Below, piece by piece: positions 50,589 to 58,812 of a stretch of DNA of 64,000 nucleotides. A program made the position numbers and the translations under genes. The notes under the pieces were generated by a model, which was not told the origin of the DNA, ran no database searches, and worked only from the letters and a program-made list of their open reading frames with translations. Every line of letters begins with the position of its first letter. The stretch's first letter is position 1. This stretch comes from Plastoroseomonas hellenica. GTDB lineage: Bacteria > Pseudomonadota > Alphaproteobacteria > Acetobacterales > Acetobacteraceae. The stretch is taken from positions 124,001 through 188,000 of the forward strand of contig NZ_JAAGBB010000002.1 in the NCBI RefSeq assembly GCF_018129085.1, written 5' to 3'.

Positions 50589-51572
50589 ATGCTGTTCGAC
50601 AGGATCATGGAGGCCCATGCCGCGATCCGGCCGCAGGTGCCGGTGACGCCGCTCGAGCACAGCGCCGGACTTTCGGCCGAGCTCGGCTGCGACCTGCGGC
50701 TCAAATGCGAACATCTGCAGCCGACCGGCTCCTTCAAGCTGCGCGGCGCCACCAACAAGCTCCGCCTGCTCGGCACGGAAGCGCGGCACACCGGCGTGAT
50801 CGCCGCCTCGACCGGCAATCACGGCCAGGCGGTGGCGCATGCGGGTGCGCTCGCCGGCGTGCCGGTCCTGGTCCATGTCGCGGCCGGGACGGCCAGGCCG
50901 AAGATGGCGGCGATCCGGGCCCTCGGCGCGGAGCTGGTCGTGGTCGACGGCTCGCCGATCGCGGCGGAGCTGCGGGCGCGCCGCTACGCGAGGGAGCAGG
51001 GCGTGCCCTATATCTCGCCCTACAACGACCTCGATGTGGTGGCGGGCCAGGGCACGCTCGGCGTGGAGCTCGCCGAGCAGGCCCCGGACCTCGATGCGGT
51101 CTTCGTCGCGGTCGGCGGCGGCGGGCTGATCGGCGGCACCGGCACGGCGCTCCGGGGGCTGCGGCCGGCGACGCGCGTCGTCGGCGTCTGGCCGGAGAAC
51201 TCGCCCTGCATGCTGCGGGCGATCGAGGCCGGCCGCATCCTCGATGTGGAGGAGCGCCCGACTCTTTCGGACGGCACCGCCGGCGCGGTCGAGCCGGGGG
51301 CCGTGACCTTCCCGATCTGCCGCTCGGTGATCCACGAGACGGTGACGGTCACCGAAGCCGAAATCGCGGACGCCATGCGCCGGCTCGCCGCGGCGGAGCA
51401 CTGGATTGTCGAAGGCGCCGCCGGGGTCGCGCTGGCGGGGCTGGTGAAGACGGCCGCCGCCTGGCGGGGACGCAGGGTCGCGGTCGTGCTCTGCGGCCGG
51501 AACATCGCCCTCGACACCTTCCTGGCGGCGGTTCGTCCCACCCGGACCCGGCGGGCCGCGCGCGCGGCCTGA
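50589..51572 (+). CDS. Threonine/serine dehydratase-family PLP enzyme
   Basis: This 327-residue fold-type II PLP enzyme has its PLP Lys at K50 in TGSFKLRGATNK, with SxGNHGQAVA (STGNHGQ) for phosphate contacts and the glycine loop AVGGGGLIGG. It lacks the C-terminal regulatory domain of biosynthetic threonine deaminase, so it is of the catabolic or hydroxyectoine-utilisation (EutB-like) type. It starts 10 bases after the DeoR stop. Its presence in a D-threonate operon is odd, because threonate is not an amino acid; it may act on threo-3-hydroxyaspartate or serine/threonine. Confidence 0.9.
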   Translation: MLFDRIMEAHAAIRPQVPVTPLEHSAGLSAELGCDLRLKCEHLQPTGSFKLRGATNKLRLLGTEARHTGVIAASTGNHGQAVAHAGALAGVPVLVHVAAGTARPKMAAIRALGAELVVVDGSPIAAELRARRYAREQGVPYISPYNDLDVVAGQGTLGVELAEQAPDLDAVFVAVGGGGLIGGTGTALRGLRPATRVVGVWPENSPCMLRAIEAGRILDVEERPTLSDGTAGAVEPGAVTFPICRSVIHETVTVTEAEIADAMRRLAAAEHWIVEGAAGVALAGLVKTAAAWRGRRVAVVLCGRNIALDTFLAAVRPTRTRRAARAA

Positions 51573-51591
51573 AATTTGCTCGGCTCCGGCC

Positions 51592-51760
51592 CTGAGAGAC
51601 CTTTTGGGAAGGCGGCGGCGGAGGAATGGCGAGGGATTTTTCGTCCCTGGGGTGCTGGCTGACGCAGCCGATGCTGGTGGCATCGGCGAGGAAGCTGGCA
51701 CCCCAGGGGCGGAAAAGACCCGCCAGACCGACCCGCAGCCTTTCCCAAAAGGTCTCTGAG
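51592..51760. repeat. Family 1 palindromic element, copy B (inverted orientation)
   Basis: This 169-bp element lies in the gap between the dehydratase and a flavin monooxygenase. Its ends 51592-51610 and 51742-51760 are complementary over 19 positions with one mismatch (CTNAGAGACCTTTTGGGAA). The core contains the hairpin CCGATGC-CACCA-GCATCGG on the minus strand and aligns with copy A (10593-10755) over about 100 bp with about 12 differences. The outer arms share no similarity with those of copy A. Confidence 0.85.
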
Positions 51761-51807
51761 CCGCGCCGCGCCCGAACCCGTGGCGCCAGGGATCGGGAGA
51801 CACGGAC

Positions 51808-53160
51808 ATGATGAGCCTGTTCAGCATTCCGAACATGGTGGGCGCGCATCTCGGTGCCTGGCGCCATCCGGAGGCCTATGCCAACCCGGTGATGAACCTC
51901 GACTACAACATCGAGACCGCCAAGCTCGCGGAGCGCGGCAAGTTCGACGGGCTGTTCCTCGCCGACGGCAATGCGGTCAGGGACATGGACAAGCCGGCGC
52001 TCTTCGCCGCCAATTCGCCGGTGGCGCGCCCCGCGGTCTATGACCCGGTCATCCTGCTGACCGCGCTGGCGATGTCGACCAGCCGCATCGGCGTGGTCTC
52101 GACCGCGACCGCGAGCTTCGACCAGCCCTATTTCATCGCCCGCCGCTTCGCCTCGCTCGACCATGTCAGCAAGGGGCGCGCCGGGTGGAACCTGGTAACC
52201 AATTCCTATGCGGGCGATGCGCTGAACTTCAACCGCAGCGAGCCGGTCAGCCGCGAGGAACGCTACGAGCGCGCCGAGGAATTCATCGAGGTGGTGAAGG
52301 GCCTCTGGGACAGTTGGGCGGATGATGCCTTCGTGCAGGACAAGGCGACGGGGCAGTTCCTCGACCCGGACCGCGTGCATGTGCTGAACCACCAGGGCAA
52401 GCATTTCCAGGTGCAGGGGCCGCTCAACGTCACGCGCTCGCCGCAGGGAAGGCCAGTGGTGTTCATGGCCGGGCAGTCGGAACGCGGCAAGGAACTCGCG
52501 GCACGCCACGCGGACGCGATGTTCGGCGCCGGGGATTCGCGGGAATCGATGCAGGCCGACTATGCGAACATCAAGGCGCGCATGGCGAAGTATGGCCGGC
52601 ATCCGGATGAGCTGAAATTCATCCCCGGCGTCAGCATCTTCGTCGGCCGGACCTCCGCCGAGGCCGATGAACTCTATGAGGAGCTGAACGCGCTGATCTC
52701 GCCGACGCTCGGCGTCCACTACCTCTCGAAGATCGTCACCTGGGACCTGAGCGGCTATCCGATCGATGGCCCCTTGCCGGACGAGATCCCGGAGACGGTG
52801 GTGGGCGGCAGCAGCACCCGGACCTTCACCATCCGGATGGCGCGGGAGAAGAAGCTCTCGATCCGCCAGACCTACCAGCAGGTGGTGCCGGCCTTCGGCA
52901 GCCCGGTGATCAAGGGCAGCCCGGCGGAGGTCGCGGACCAGATGGCGGATTGGTACCGGAGCAAGGTCTGCGACGGCTTCATGGTCTCGATGCCGATCAT
53001 GCCGCGCGGCCTGCGCGACTTCGTCGGCCTGGTGGTGCCGGAGCTGCAGCGCCGTGGCGTGTTCCGGACGGAGTATGAGGGTACGACGCTGCGCGAGCAT
53101 ATGGGCTTGGCCAAGCCGGCCAGCGCTTACTTCCCGGCGCGGAGCCTGGCTGCCGACTGA
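51808..53160 (+). CDS. LLM-class flavin monooxygenase (NtaA/SnaA/DszA/EmoA type)
   Basis: This 450-residue flavin-dependent oxygenase uses reduced FMN from a partner reductase. It has the family pattern AWRHPEAYANPVMNLDYNIETAKLAERGKFDGLFLADG, RRFASLDHVSKGRAGWNLVTN and RSPQGRPVVFMAGQSERGKELAARHADAMFG. Members cleave C-N or C-S bonds in NTA, EDTA, sulfonates or dibenzothiophene sulfone. A second, related gene lies at 58813-60123 on the other side of an Opp-type importer. No flavin reductase gene is in the window. Confidence 0.9.
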   Translation: MMSLFSIPNMVGAHLGAWRHPEAYANPVMNLDYNIETAKLAERGKFDGLFLADGNAVRDMDKPALFAANSPVARPAVYDPVILLTALAMSTSRIGVVSTATASFDQPYFIARRFASLDHVSKGRAGWNLVTNSYAGDALNFNRSEPVSREERYERAEEFIEVVKGLWDSWADDAFVQDKATGQFLDPDRVHVLNHQGKHFQVQGPLNVTRSPQGRPVVFMAGQSERGKELAARHADAMFGAGDSRESMQADYANIKARMAKYGRHPDELKFIPGVSIFVGRTSAEADELYEELNALISPTLGVHYLSKIVTWDLSGYPIDGPLPDEIPETVVGGSSTRTFTIRMAREKKLSIRQTYQQVVPAFGSPVIKGSPAEVADQMADWYRSKVCDGFMVSMPIMPRGLRDFVGLVVPELQRRGVFRTEYEGTTLREHMGLAKPASAYFPARSLAAD

Positions 53161-53167
53161 TCGTGAT

Positions 53168-55210
53168 TCAGGCCGCCCGACCCAAGGCGGGTGGCAGGGC
53201 GGCGAGTGTCTCGACGGGCAGGTGGCAGGCGATGCGGTGGCCCTGCGCGCTGGTACGCACCGGCGGCGGCAGGCTGTCGCAGATCGCGCCGATCCGGTGC
53301 GGGCAGCGCGGCGCAAAGCGGCAGCCGGTGCTCGAGGGCGCGGTGGAGGCATCGCCCATCAGCCGCACCCGGACCCGGGTCTTCGCACCCACCAGCGGCA
53401 CGGCGGAGAGCAGCGCCTCGGTATAGGGGTGGTAGGGCGGTGCCAGCACCTGCGCGGCGCTGCCCTGTTCCACGATGGCGCCGCGATACATCACTGCGAT
53501 GCGGGTCGCGACATGCGCGATCACACCGATGTCGTGCGAGATGAAGAGATAGGCGAGGCCCAGCCGTTCCCGCAGGTCGGAGAGCAGGTTCAGCACCGCC
53601 GCCTGCACCGAGACGTCGAGCGCCGAGACCGCCTCGTCGCAGACCAGGAAATCCGGCCGGCTGGCGAGCGCGCGGGCGATGCCGATGCGCTGCTTCTCGC
53701 CGCCCGACATCTGGTGCGGGTAACGGCTGCCATAGGAGGCGGGCAGGCGGACCAGCTCCAGCAACCGGTCCACCTCCCGGTCGGCCTCGGCGCCATCAGC
53801 CAGGCCGAAGCGGATCAGCGGCCAGCGCAGCGCCTCCCGCACCCGCTGGCGCGGGTTGAGGGAGGAATCCGGGTTCTGGAACACGATCTGGGCCCGCCTG
53901 CGGAACTCGACCCCCGGCACCGCCGGCACCACTTGGCCATCGAGGCTGAGGCGGCCGGCATTCGCTTCCAGCAGGCGCAGCACCAGCCGGCCGAGCGTCG
54001 ACTTGCCGCAGCCGGATTCGCCGACCAGCCCCAGCACCTCCCCGCGCGCGACATGGAGGGAGACGTCGTCGACCGCCACCACCTCGGTCGCGCGGCGCAG
54101 CCGGGGCAGGCCGCCCGAGAAGGTGAGGGAGAAGGCACTGCCGAGGCGGAAGCTCTTCGACATCTCCATGGCGATGAGCAGCGGCGCGCCGGTGGCCTCC
54201 TTCCGTGCTGCGGCCATCGGCTCCGGTTGCGGCAGGGGCGCGGCGGCCACGGCATCGGCGCGATGGCAGCGCACCTGGCACCCGGCCTTGTCGTCGAGCG
54301 CCTGCGGTGCCGTGCAGGCCTCCTCCGCGAAGGCGCAGCGGGCGCGGAAATTGCAGCCGGGGTCGGGGCGGGTGAGGTCGGGCAGCCCGCCCGGGATCGG
54401 CGTCAGCCGCGCGAGCCGTCCCTGATCGGCCCGTGGCAGCGCCGCCAGCAACCCGCGGGTGTAGGGGTGGCGCGGCGTCTGCAGGATCTCCGACGCGCGG
54501 CCCTGCTCCACCACGCGCCCGGCATAGAGCACCGTGAGGTCGTCGCAGAGCCGGTCGACGATGCCGAGATTATGGCTGACCAGCAGCATCGCGACATTGC
54601 GGGTCCGCCTGAGACCGTCGAGCAGATCGAGGATCTGCGCCTCCACCGTCACGTCGAGCGCGGTGGTGGGCTCGTCCAGCAGCAGCAGCTCCGGCTCGCA
54701 GGCGAGCGCGGTCGCGATCACCGCGCGTTGCTTCATCCCGCCCGAGAGCTGGTGCGGATAGGACCGCGCCACCGCTTCCGCGCGCGCGATGCCAACCTCG
54801 TTCAGCAGCGCGACCGCGCGCGCCAGCGCCGCGCGCTCGGCGAGGCCGCGATGATGGATCAGCGGCTCGGCGACCTGGTAGCCGATGGTGAGCGTCGGGT
54901 TCAGCACGGCGCTCGGGTCCTGGAACACCATGCCGATACGCCGCCCGCGCAGCGCCGCCGCCGTCTTGCGCAGATCCTGGCCGTCGAACTGCGCCAATGC
55001 GCTGGAGAGCTCCGCGCCTTTGCCGAGCAGTCCGAGCAGCGCCAGCACCAGGGAGGATTTGCCGGAGCCGCTCTCGCCCACCAGCCCCATGGCGCGCCCG
55101 CGCGGCAGCGCGAGCGAGACCTTGTCCAGCGCCTGCACCTTCCCGCGTGCCGTCGCGTAGCGCAGCGACAGGTCGCGGATCTCGAGCAGCGGCGTTTTCG
55201 CGTCAGCCAT
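53168..55210 (-). CDS. Fused dual-ATPase subunit of an Opp/Dpp-type ABC importer
   Basis: This 680-residue protein joins two complete ABC ATPase domains that are separate in most Dpp systems. The first (about 9-330) has Walker A GESGSGKSS (45-53), LSGGMKQRA and the C-terminal CNFRARCAFAEEAC motif of OppD. The second (about 350-675) has Walker A GESGCGKST near 397 and MSGGEKQRIGIARALASRP, ending in GCRFAPRCPHRIGAICD. The layout resembles GsiA. It is the last gene of the SBP-permease-permease-ATPase operon and overlaps the upstream permease by 8 bases. Confidence 0.93.
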   Translation of the reverse strand: MADAKTPLLEIRDLSLRYATARGKVQALDKVSLALPRGRAMGLVGESGSGKSSLVLALLGLLGKGAELSSALAQFDGQDLRKTAAALRGRRIGMVFQDPSAVLNPTLTIGYQVAEPLIHHRGLAERAALARAVALLNEVGIARAEAVARSYPHQLSGGMKQRAVIATALACEPELLLLDEPTTALDVTVEAQILDLLDGLRRTRNVAMLLVSHNLGIVDRLCDDLTVLYAGRVVEQGRASEILQTPRHPYTRGLLAALPRADQGRLARLTPIPGGLPDLTRPDPGCNFRARCAFAEEACTAPQALDDKAGCQVRCHRADAVAAAPLPQPEPMAAARKEATGAPLLIAMEMSKSFRLGSAFSLTFSGGLPRLRRATEVVAVDDVSLHVARGEVLGLVGESGCGKSTLGRLVLRLLEANAGRLSLDGQVVPAVPGVEFRRRAQIVFQNPDSSLNPRQRVREALRWPLIRFGLADGAEADREVDRLLELVRLPASYGSRYPHQMSGGEKQRIGIARALASRPDFLVCDEAVSALDVSVQAAVLNLLSDLRERLGLAYLFISHDIGVIAHVATRIAVMYRGAIVEQGSAAQVLAPPYHPYTEALLSAVPLVGAKTRVRVRLMGDASTAPSSTGCRFAPRCPHRIGAICDSLPPPVRTSAQGHRIACHLPVETLAALPPALGRAA

Positions 55211-56048
55211 GTCCGCGCCCTTGCAGCCGGGGGTCGAGCAGGTCGCGCAACCCTTCCCCAACGATATTCACCATGACCAGCAGCAGGCAGAGGCAGAGGC
55301 CGGGTGCGAGGCCGATCCAGGGCGCTTCCTCGATGAAGGGGCGGCTCTCCGCGATCATCAGCCCCCATTCGCTCGCCGGTGGCTGCGGCCCGAGCCCGAG
55401 GAAGGAGAGGGCGGAGCCGAGCAGGATGGCGAAGGTGATGCGGAGCGAGGTCTCGACGATGATCGGCGGCCAGGCATTGGGCAGGATCTCCCGCCAGAGG
55501 ATGCGCACCGCGCCGTCGCCGCGGGCGCGCGCGGCATCGACGAAATCCTCGGCCAGCAGGCTGAGCGAGACGGCGCGGGCCAGGCGCGTCATGATCGGCA
55601 CATAGACGACGCCGACCGCGATGATGGTCTTGAACAGCCCGGGATCGGCGGTCGCGAGGATCAGGAGCCCGAGCAGCACCGGCGGGATCGAGATCAGGAG
55701 GTCGACGCCGCGCATGATGAGCTCCTCCACCCAGCCGCGGTGGAAAGCCGCCAGCATGCCGAGCGGCACGCCGATGAGCAGGCTGATGCCGGTGGCGCCG
55801 AAGCCCATCAGCAAGGAGTAATGCGCGCCCGCGAGCACGCGGGAGAAGACGTCGCGGCCGAACTCGTCGGTGCCGAACCAGTGCGCGGCCGATGGCGCCT
55901 GCAGCCGCTCCCGCACCGCGAAGGCGTCCGTCGCATAGGGCGTGATCCAGGGCCCGAGCGCCGCCAGGACGACGATCAGGAGGACCACGACGCTGCCGAT
56001 GGTCAGCGTGCGCGGCAGATGCCGCCGCCCAAGCACCACGCCGCTCAC
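55203..56048 (-). CDS. ABC importer permease, DppC/OppC type
   Basis: This 281-residue permease with about six spans starts at a GTG that overlaps the DppB-type stop by 4 bases. APSAAHWFGTDEFGRDVFSRVLAGAHYSLLMG is the DppC signature, and AARARGDGAVRILWREILPNAWPPIIVE is the EAA coupling loop to the ATPases. The frame is open further upstream, but only as an antisense-type shadow of the neighbouring gene. Confidence 0.92.
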   Translation of the reverse strand: MSGVVLGRRHLPRTLTIGSVVVLLIVVLAALGPWITPYATDAFAVRERLQAPSAAHWFGTDEFGRDVFSRVLAGAHYSLLMGFGATGISLLIGVPLGMLAAFHRGWVEELIMRGVDLLISIPPVLLGLLILATADPGLFKTIIAVGVVYVPIMTRLARAVSLSLLAEDFVDAARARGDGAVRILWREILPNAWPPIIVETSLRITFAILLGSALSFLGLGPQPPASEWGLMIAESRPFIEEAPWIGLAPGLCLCLLLVMVNIVGEGLRDLLDPRLQGRGHG

Positions 56049-57004
56049 GTCGCGGCCCCGCCATAGCGGATGCGCGGATTGAGCACGGCGTAGAGGATGT
56101 CGGCGGCGAGGTTGGCCAGCGCATAGACGCAGGTCACCACGATCATGCCGCCCATCATCAGCGGCAGGTCCTGGTTGTCGATGGCGTAGACCAGCATGCG
56201 GCCGAGGCCGGGATAGGCGAAGACCGTCTCCACCACCACGATGCCGCCGATCAGCAGGCCGACATCGACGGCGAGCACGGTGATCGCCGGCAGCAGCGCG
56301 TTGGGCAGGGCGTGGCGATACAGCACGATCCGCTCCGCCAGCCCCTTCGCGCGCGCCGCCAGCACATACTGGCTGTCGAGCGCTTCCAGCATCGAGGAGC
56401 GCACCATGCGCGAGACATGCGCGATGAGGCCGAGCACCAGCGTTGCGACCGGCAGCACCAGATGCCGTCCCCAGCCCAGCAGCCCGCCCTCGGCCAGCGG
56501 CGTGTAGCCGGTCGCCGGCAGCCAACCGAGCCAGGCCGCGAAGAGCAGGATCGCCAGGATGCACCAGAAGAATTCCGGCACCGCGATGAAGAAATACTGG
56601 GCCAGGGTCAGCGCATGGTCGCTGGGCGAGCCCTTGTTCACGGCGGAATGGATGCCGAGTGCGATGCCGATCGTGGCCACCAGCACGATGCTGATCCCGG
56701 CCAGGATCGCCGAGCGCCCGAGCGCTTCGAGGATGATCGGCCCCGCCGGCCGCTCCATGGTCAGCGACAGGCCGAAATCGCCGCGCAGCAAGCCGCTGAA
56801 CCAGCGCCAGTATTGCGTGGCGAGCGGGTCGTTGAGGCCGAGCCGCGCCTCCAGCAGCCGGATCGCGTCATCGGTCGCGAATTCGCCGAGGATCATGTGC
56901 GCGACGCTGCCGGGCAGCAGGTGCACGATGCAGAAGACCAGCACCGTCATCGCCCAGACCACGGCGACGACGGAGAGCATCCGCCGCAGGATATAGGCGG
57001 TCAC
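56045..57004 (-). CDS. ABC importer permease, DppB/OppB type
   Basis: This 319-residue permease begins with GTG. MTAYILRRMLSVVAVVWAMTVLVFCIVHLLPGSVAHM is the DppB N-terminal span, and SRMVRSSMLEALDSQYVLAARAKGLAERIVLYRHALPNALLPAITVLAVDVG holds the EAA loop. It follows the binding-protein gene by 6 bases. Confidence 0.92.
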   Translation of the reverse strand: MTAYILRRMLSVVAVVWAMTVLVFCIVHLLPGSVAHMILGEFATDDAIRLLEARLGLNDPLATQYWRWFSGLLRGDFGLSLTMERPAGPIILEALGRSAILAGISIVLVATIGIALGIHSAVNKGSPSDHALTLAQYFFIAVPEFFWCILAILLFAAWLGWLPATGYTPLAEGGLLGWGRHLVLPVATLVLGLIAHVSRMVRSSMLEALDSQYVLAARAKGLAERIVLYRHALPNALLPAITVLAVDVGLLIGGIVVVETVFAYPGLGRMLVYAIDNQDLPLMMGGMIVVTCVYALANLAADILYAVLNPRIRYGGAAT

Positions 57005-57010
57005 GCAGCC

Positions 57011-58528
57011 TCAGCTCGCGACGGCGGCGTTGCGCAGGTCGAACCACCGCATTGGATGCGTGGCGATGTCGCGCACCGTGGTGCGATAGCCGCAGGCAAA
57101 GTTCATCGTATAGGCGAAGAAGCTCGCGGGGTTCTCGGCCAGGACGCGCTGCATCGCCTGGTAGTGGGTACGCTGCTGCGCCACGTCGCCGGTCAGGCGC
57201 GCGGCTTCCAGCGCCGCGTCCACGCGCGGCTCGTTATAGTGCCAGAGGCGGGTGTTCCAGCTTCCGCGCGAATGCAGGAAGGGATAGAGCGCGGTATCGA
57301 CGGTGGGACGGGCGAAGAAGCCGTCGATATAGATCGGCGCCTTGCCGGAGACCTCCGCGGAATAACGCGCATAGGGCACGCGCTGCACTTCGAACTCGAA
57401 TCCGGCGGGACGGCCGAGCTGCTGCAAGGCGACGCCGAGCCGCTCACGCAGCGGCCGGCCCACCGGGACCACGATCGGCACCCGGATGCCGCGGGCGTGG
57501 CCGGCCTGGGCCAGCAGGCGGCGCGCGCCGGCGACATCGGCGCGCGCCGGGATCGGCACGTCGCCGGCGAAGAAGGGGTGGGTGGGCGGGATCGGGCTCA
57601 AGGTCGGCGCGCCTTCGCCGAACAGCACCAGCTCGACGATATCGGCCTTGGGCACCGCGAGGTGCAGGGCCTGGCGCACCCGGATGTCGCTGAAGGGGCC
57701 GGTCTGGTTGTTGAGGATCGCGCCATCCCAGGTGGAGGTGGCGATGCTCTCGACCCTGACCGCGCGGTTGTCGCGCAGCGCCCGGACATTCTCAGGCCCG
57801 AGGTCCCAGACCACGTCGACATCGCCTGCCTGCAGCGCCGCGACACGCACCGCCATCTCCGGCATGATGCGGATCTCGATCCCATCGAGGCGCGGCTTGC
57901 CCGGCTCGAAGTAATCCGGGTTCCGCGCCAGCAGCATGCGGTCGCCGGGGGTGTAGCTGCGGAACATGAAGGGGCCGGTGCCGACCGGTTGCGTCGCCTG
58001 GGTGCCGAAGGCCTCCCGCGGCACGATCTTCGCCTGGCGGTCCGACAGGATGTCGGCGAAGCCGCCATAGGGGTAGGAGAGGTTGAACACGACGGTATAG
58101 GCGTCGGGCGCGTCCATCCCGGCGATCATGTCGTAGTTGCTGCGCGCGGCCGAGGCGGTCTCGGGATCCATGATGCGGCGGAAATTCGCGATGACGTCGG
58201 CCGCCTCCATCTCCCGCCCACCGTGGAACTTCACGCCGCGCCGCAGGCGGAAGGTCCAGGTCTTCAGATCCTCGGAATAGCTCCAGGACTCCGCCAGATC
58301 GGGTTCGATCTGCATGTCCTCGCGCATGCGGGTCAGGCCGTTGAAGACCAGGACATCGTAGATGTACTCCTCGCCCGTCGTCGTCTTATGGACGTCGAGC
58401 ATGCGCAGGTTGCTGCCCACGACGATGCGCAGCACCCCGCCGCCGGCCTGGGCGCTGGCCGGCCGCGACAGGCTGGCCGCCGCGACGATAGCCGGAAGGG
58501 CGAGGATGTCGCGTCGCATGAGAGGCAT
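57011..58528 (-). CDS. ABC importer substrate-binding protein, SBP family 5 (peptide/chelate type)
   Basis: This 505-residue periplasmic binding protein belongs to the family 5 group that includes oligopeptide, nickel and EDTA receptors. The signal is MPLMRRDILALPAIVAAASLSRPASAQA with RR at 5-6. The mature part has GEEYIYDVLVFNGLTRMREDMQIEPDLAESWSYSEDLKTWTFRLRRGVKFHGGREMEAADV, the family's canonical entry region. I chose the ATG at 58528, preceded by GGAG 8 bases upstream. The cargo is unknown; the flanking NtaA/EmoA-type oxygenases suggest an aminopolycarboxylate or similar amine. Confidence 0.92.
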   Translation of the reverse strand: MPLMRRDILALPAIVAAASLSRPASAQAGGGVLRIVVGSNLRMLDVHKTTTGEEYIYDVLVFNGLTRMREDMQIEPDLAESWSYSEDLKTWTFRLRRGVKFHGGREMEAADVIANFRRIMDPETASAARSNYDMIAGMDAPDAYTVVFNLSYPYGGFADILSDRQAKIVPREAFGTQATQPVGTGPFMFRSYTPGDRMLLARNPDYFEPGKPRLDGIEIRIMPEMAVRVAALQAGDVDVVWDLGPENVRALRDNRAVRVESIATSTWDGAILNNQTGPFSDIRVRQALHLAVPKADIVELVLFGEGAPTLSPIPPTHPFFAGDVPIPARADVAGARRLLAQAGHARGIRVPIVVPVGRPLRERLGVALQQLGRPAGFEFEVQRVPYARYSAEVSGKAPIYIDGFFARPTVDTALYPFLHSRGSWNTRLWHYNEPRVDAALEAARLTGDVAQQRTHYQAMQRVLAENPASFFAYTMNFACGYRTTVRDIATHPMRWFDLRNAAVAS

Positions 58529-58812
58529 CGTGGATCTCCGCATATCCGGATGGCGCGTGCCGGCCAGGGCAGTGGTGCGGGCGACTCTCTGCATGCAGGG
58601 CGCGCGGATCGAGGATTTTATGGGCCACCTTGCGTGAATTCGGGGGCTCCCAATCCGCCACTGCCCAAACCGGCGGCAGGGATCGCCGATGTTGCGGAAG
58701 GCCGTGGCGGAACGGGGACCGATGCCGGGTGCAAGCGCGCCATCGCCCGCGCGGCACGGCCATTGCTTGATCCGGAGGTCCCGGACCGCGGCAGCCCGCG
58801 CAGGAGAATGTG
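58529..58812. other. 284-bp divergent promoter region of the importer and second oxygenase
   Basis: No gene or clear operator is seen. It must hold promoters for the minus-strand importer operon and the plus-strand oxygenase. The only AT-rich patch is GAGGATTTTATGGG near 58612. Confidence 0.35.

Noticed and set aside
51592-51640. CTGAGA near the start of the family 1 copy, suggesting a TPP riboswitch
   Set aside because: The other conserved TPP-aptamer segments are absent, the downstream gene is an oxygenase, and CTGAGA is part of the element's terminal arm.
53054-55276. 740-codon plus-strand frame over the fused ATPase gene
   Set aside because: It is antisense to two clear ABC domains and is composed of His/Gln/Arg-rich sequence.
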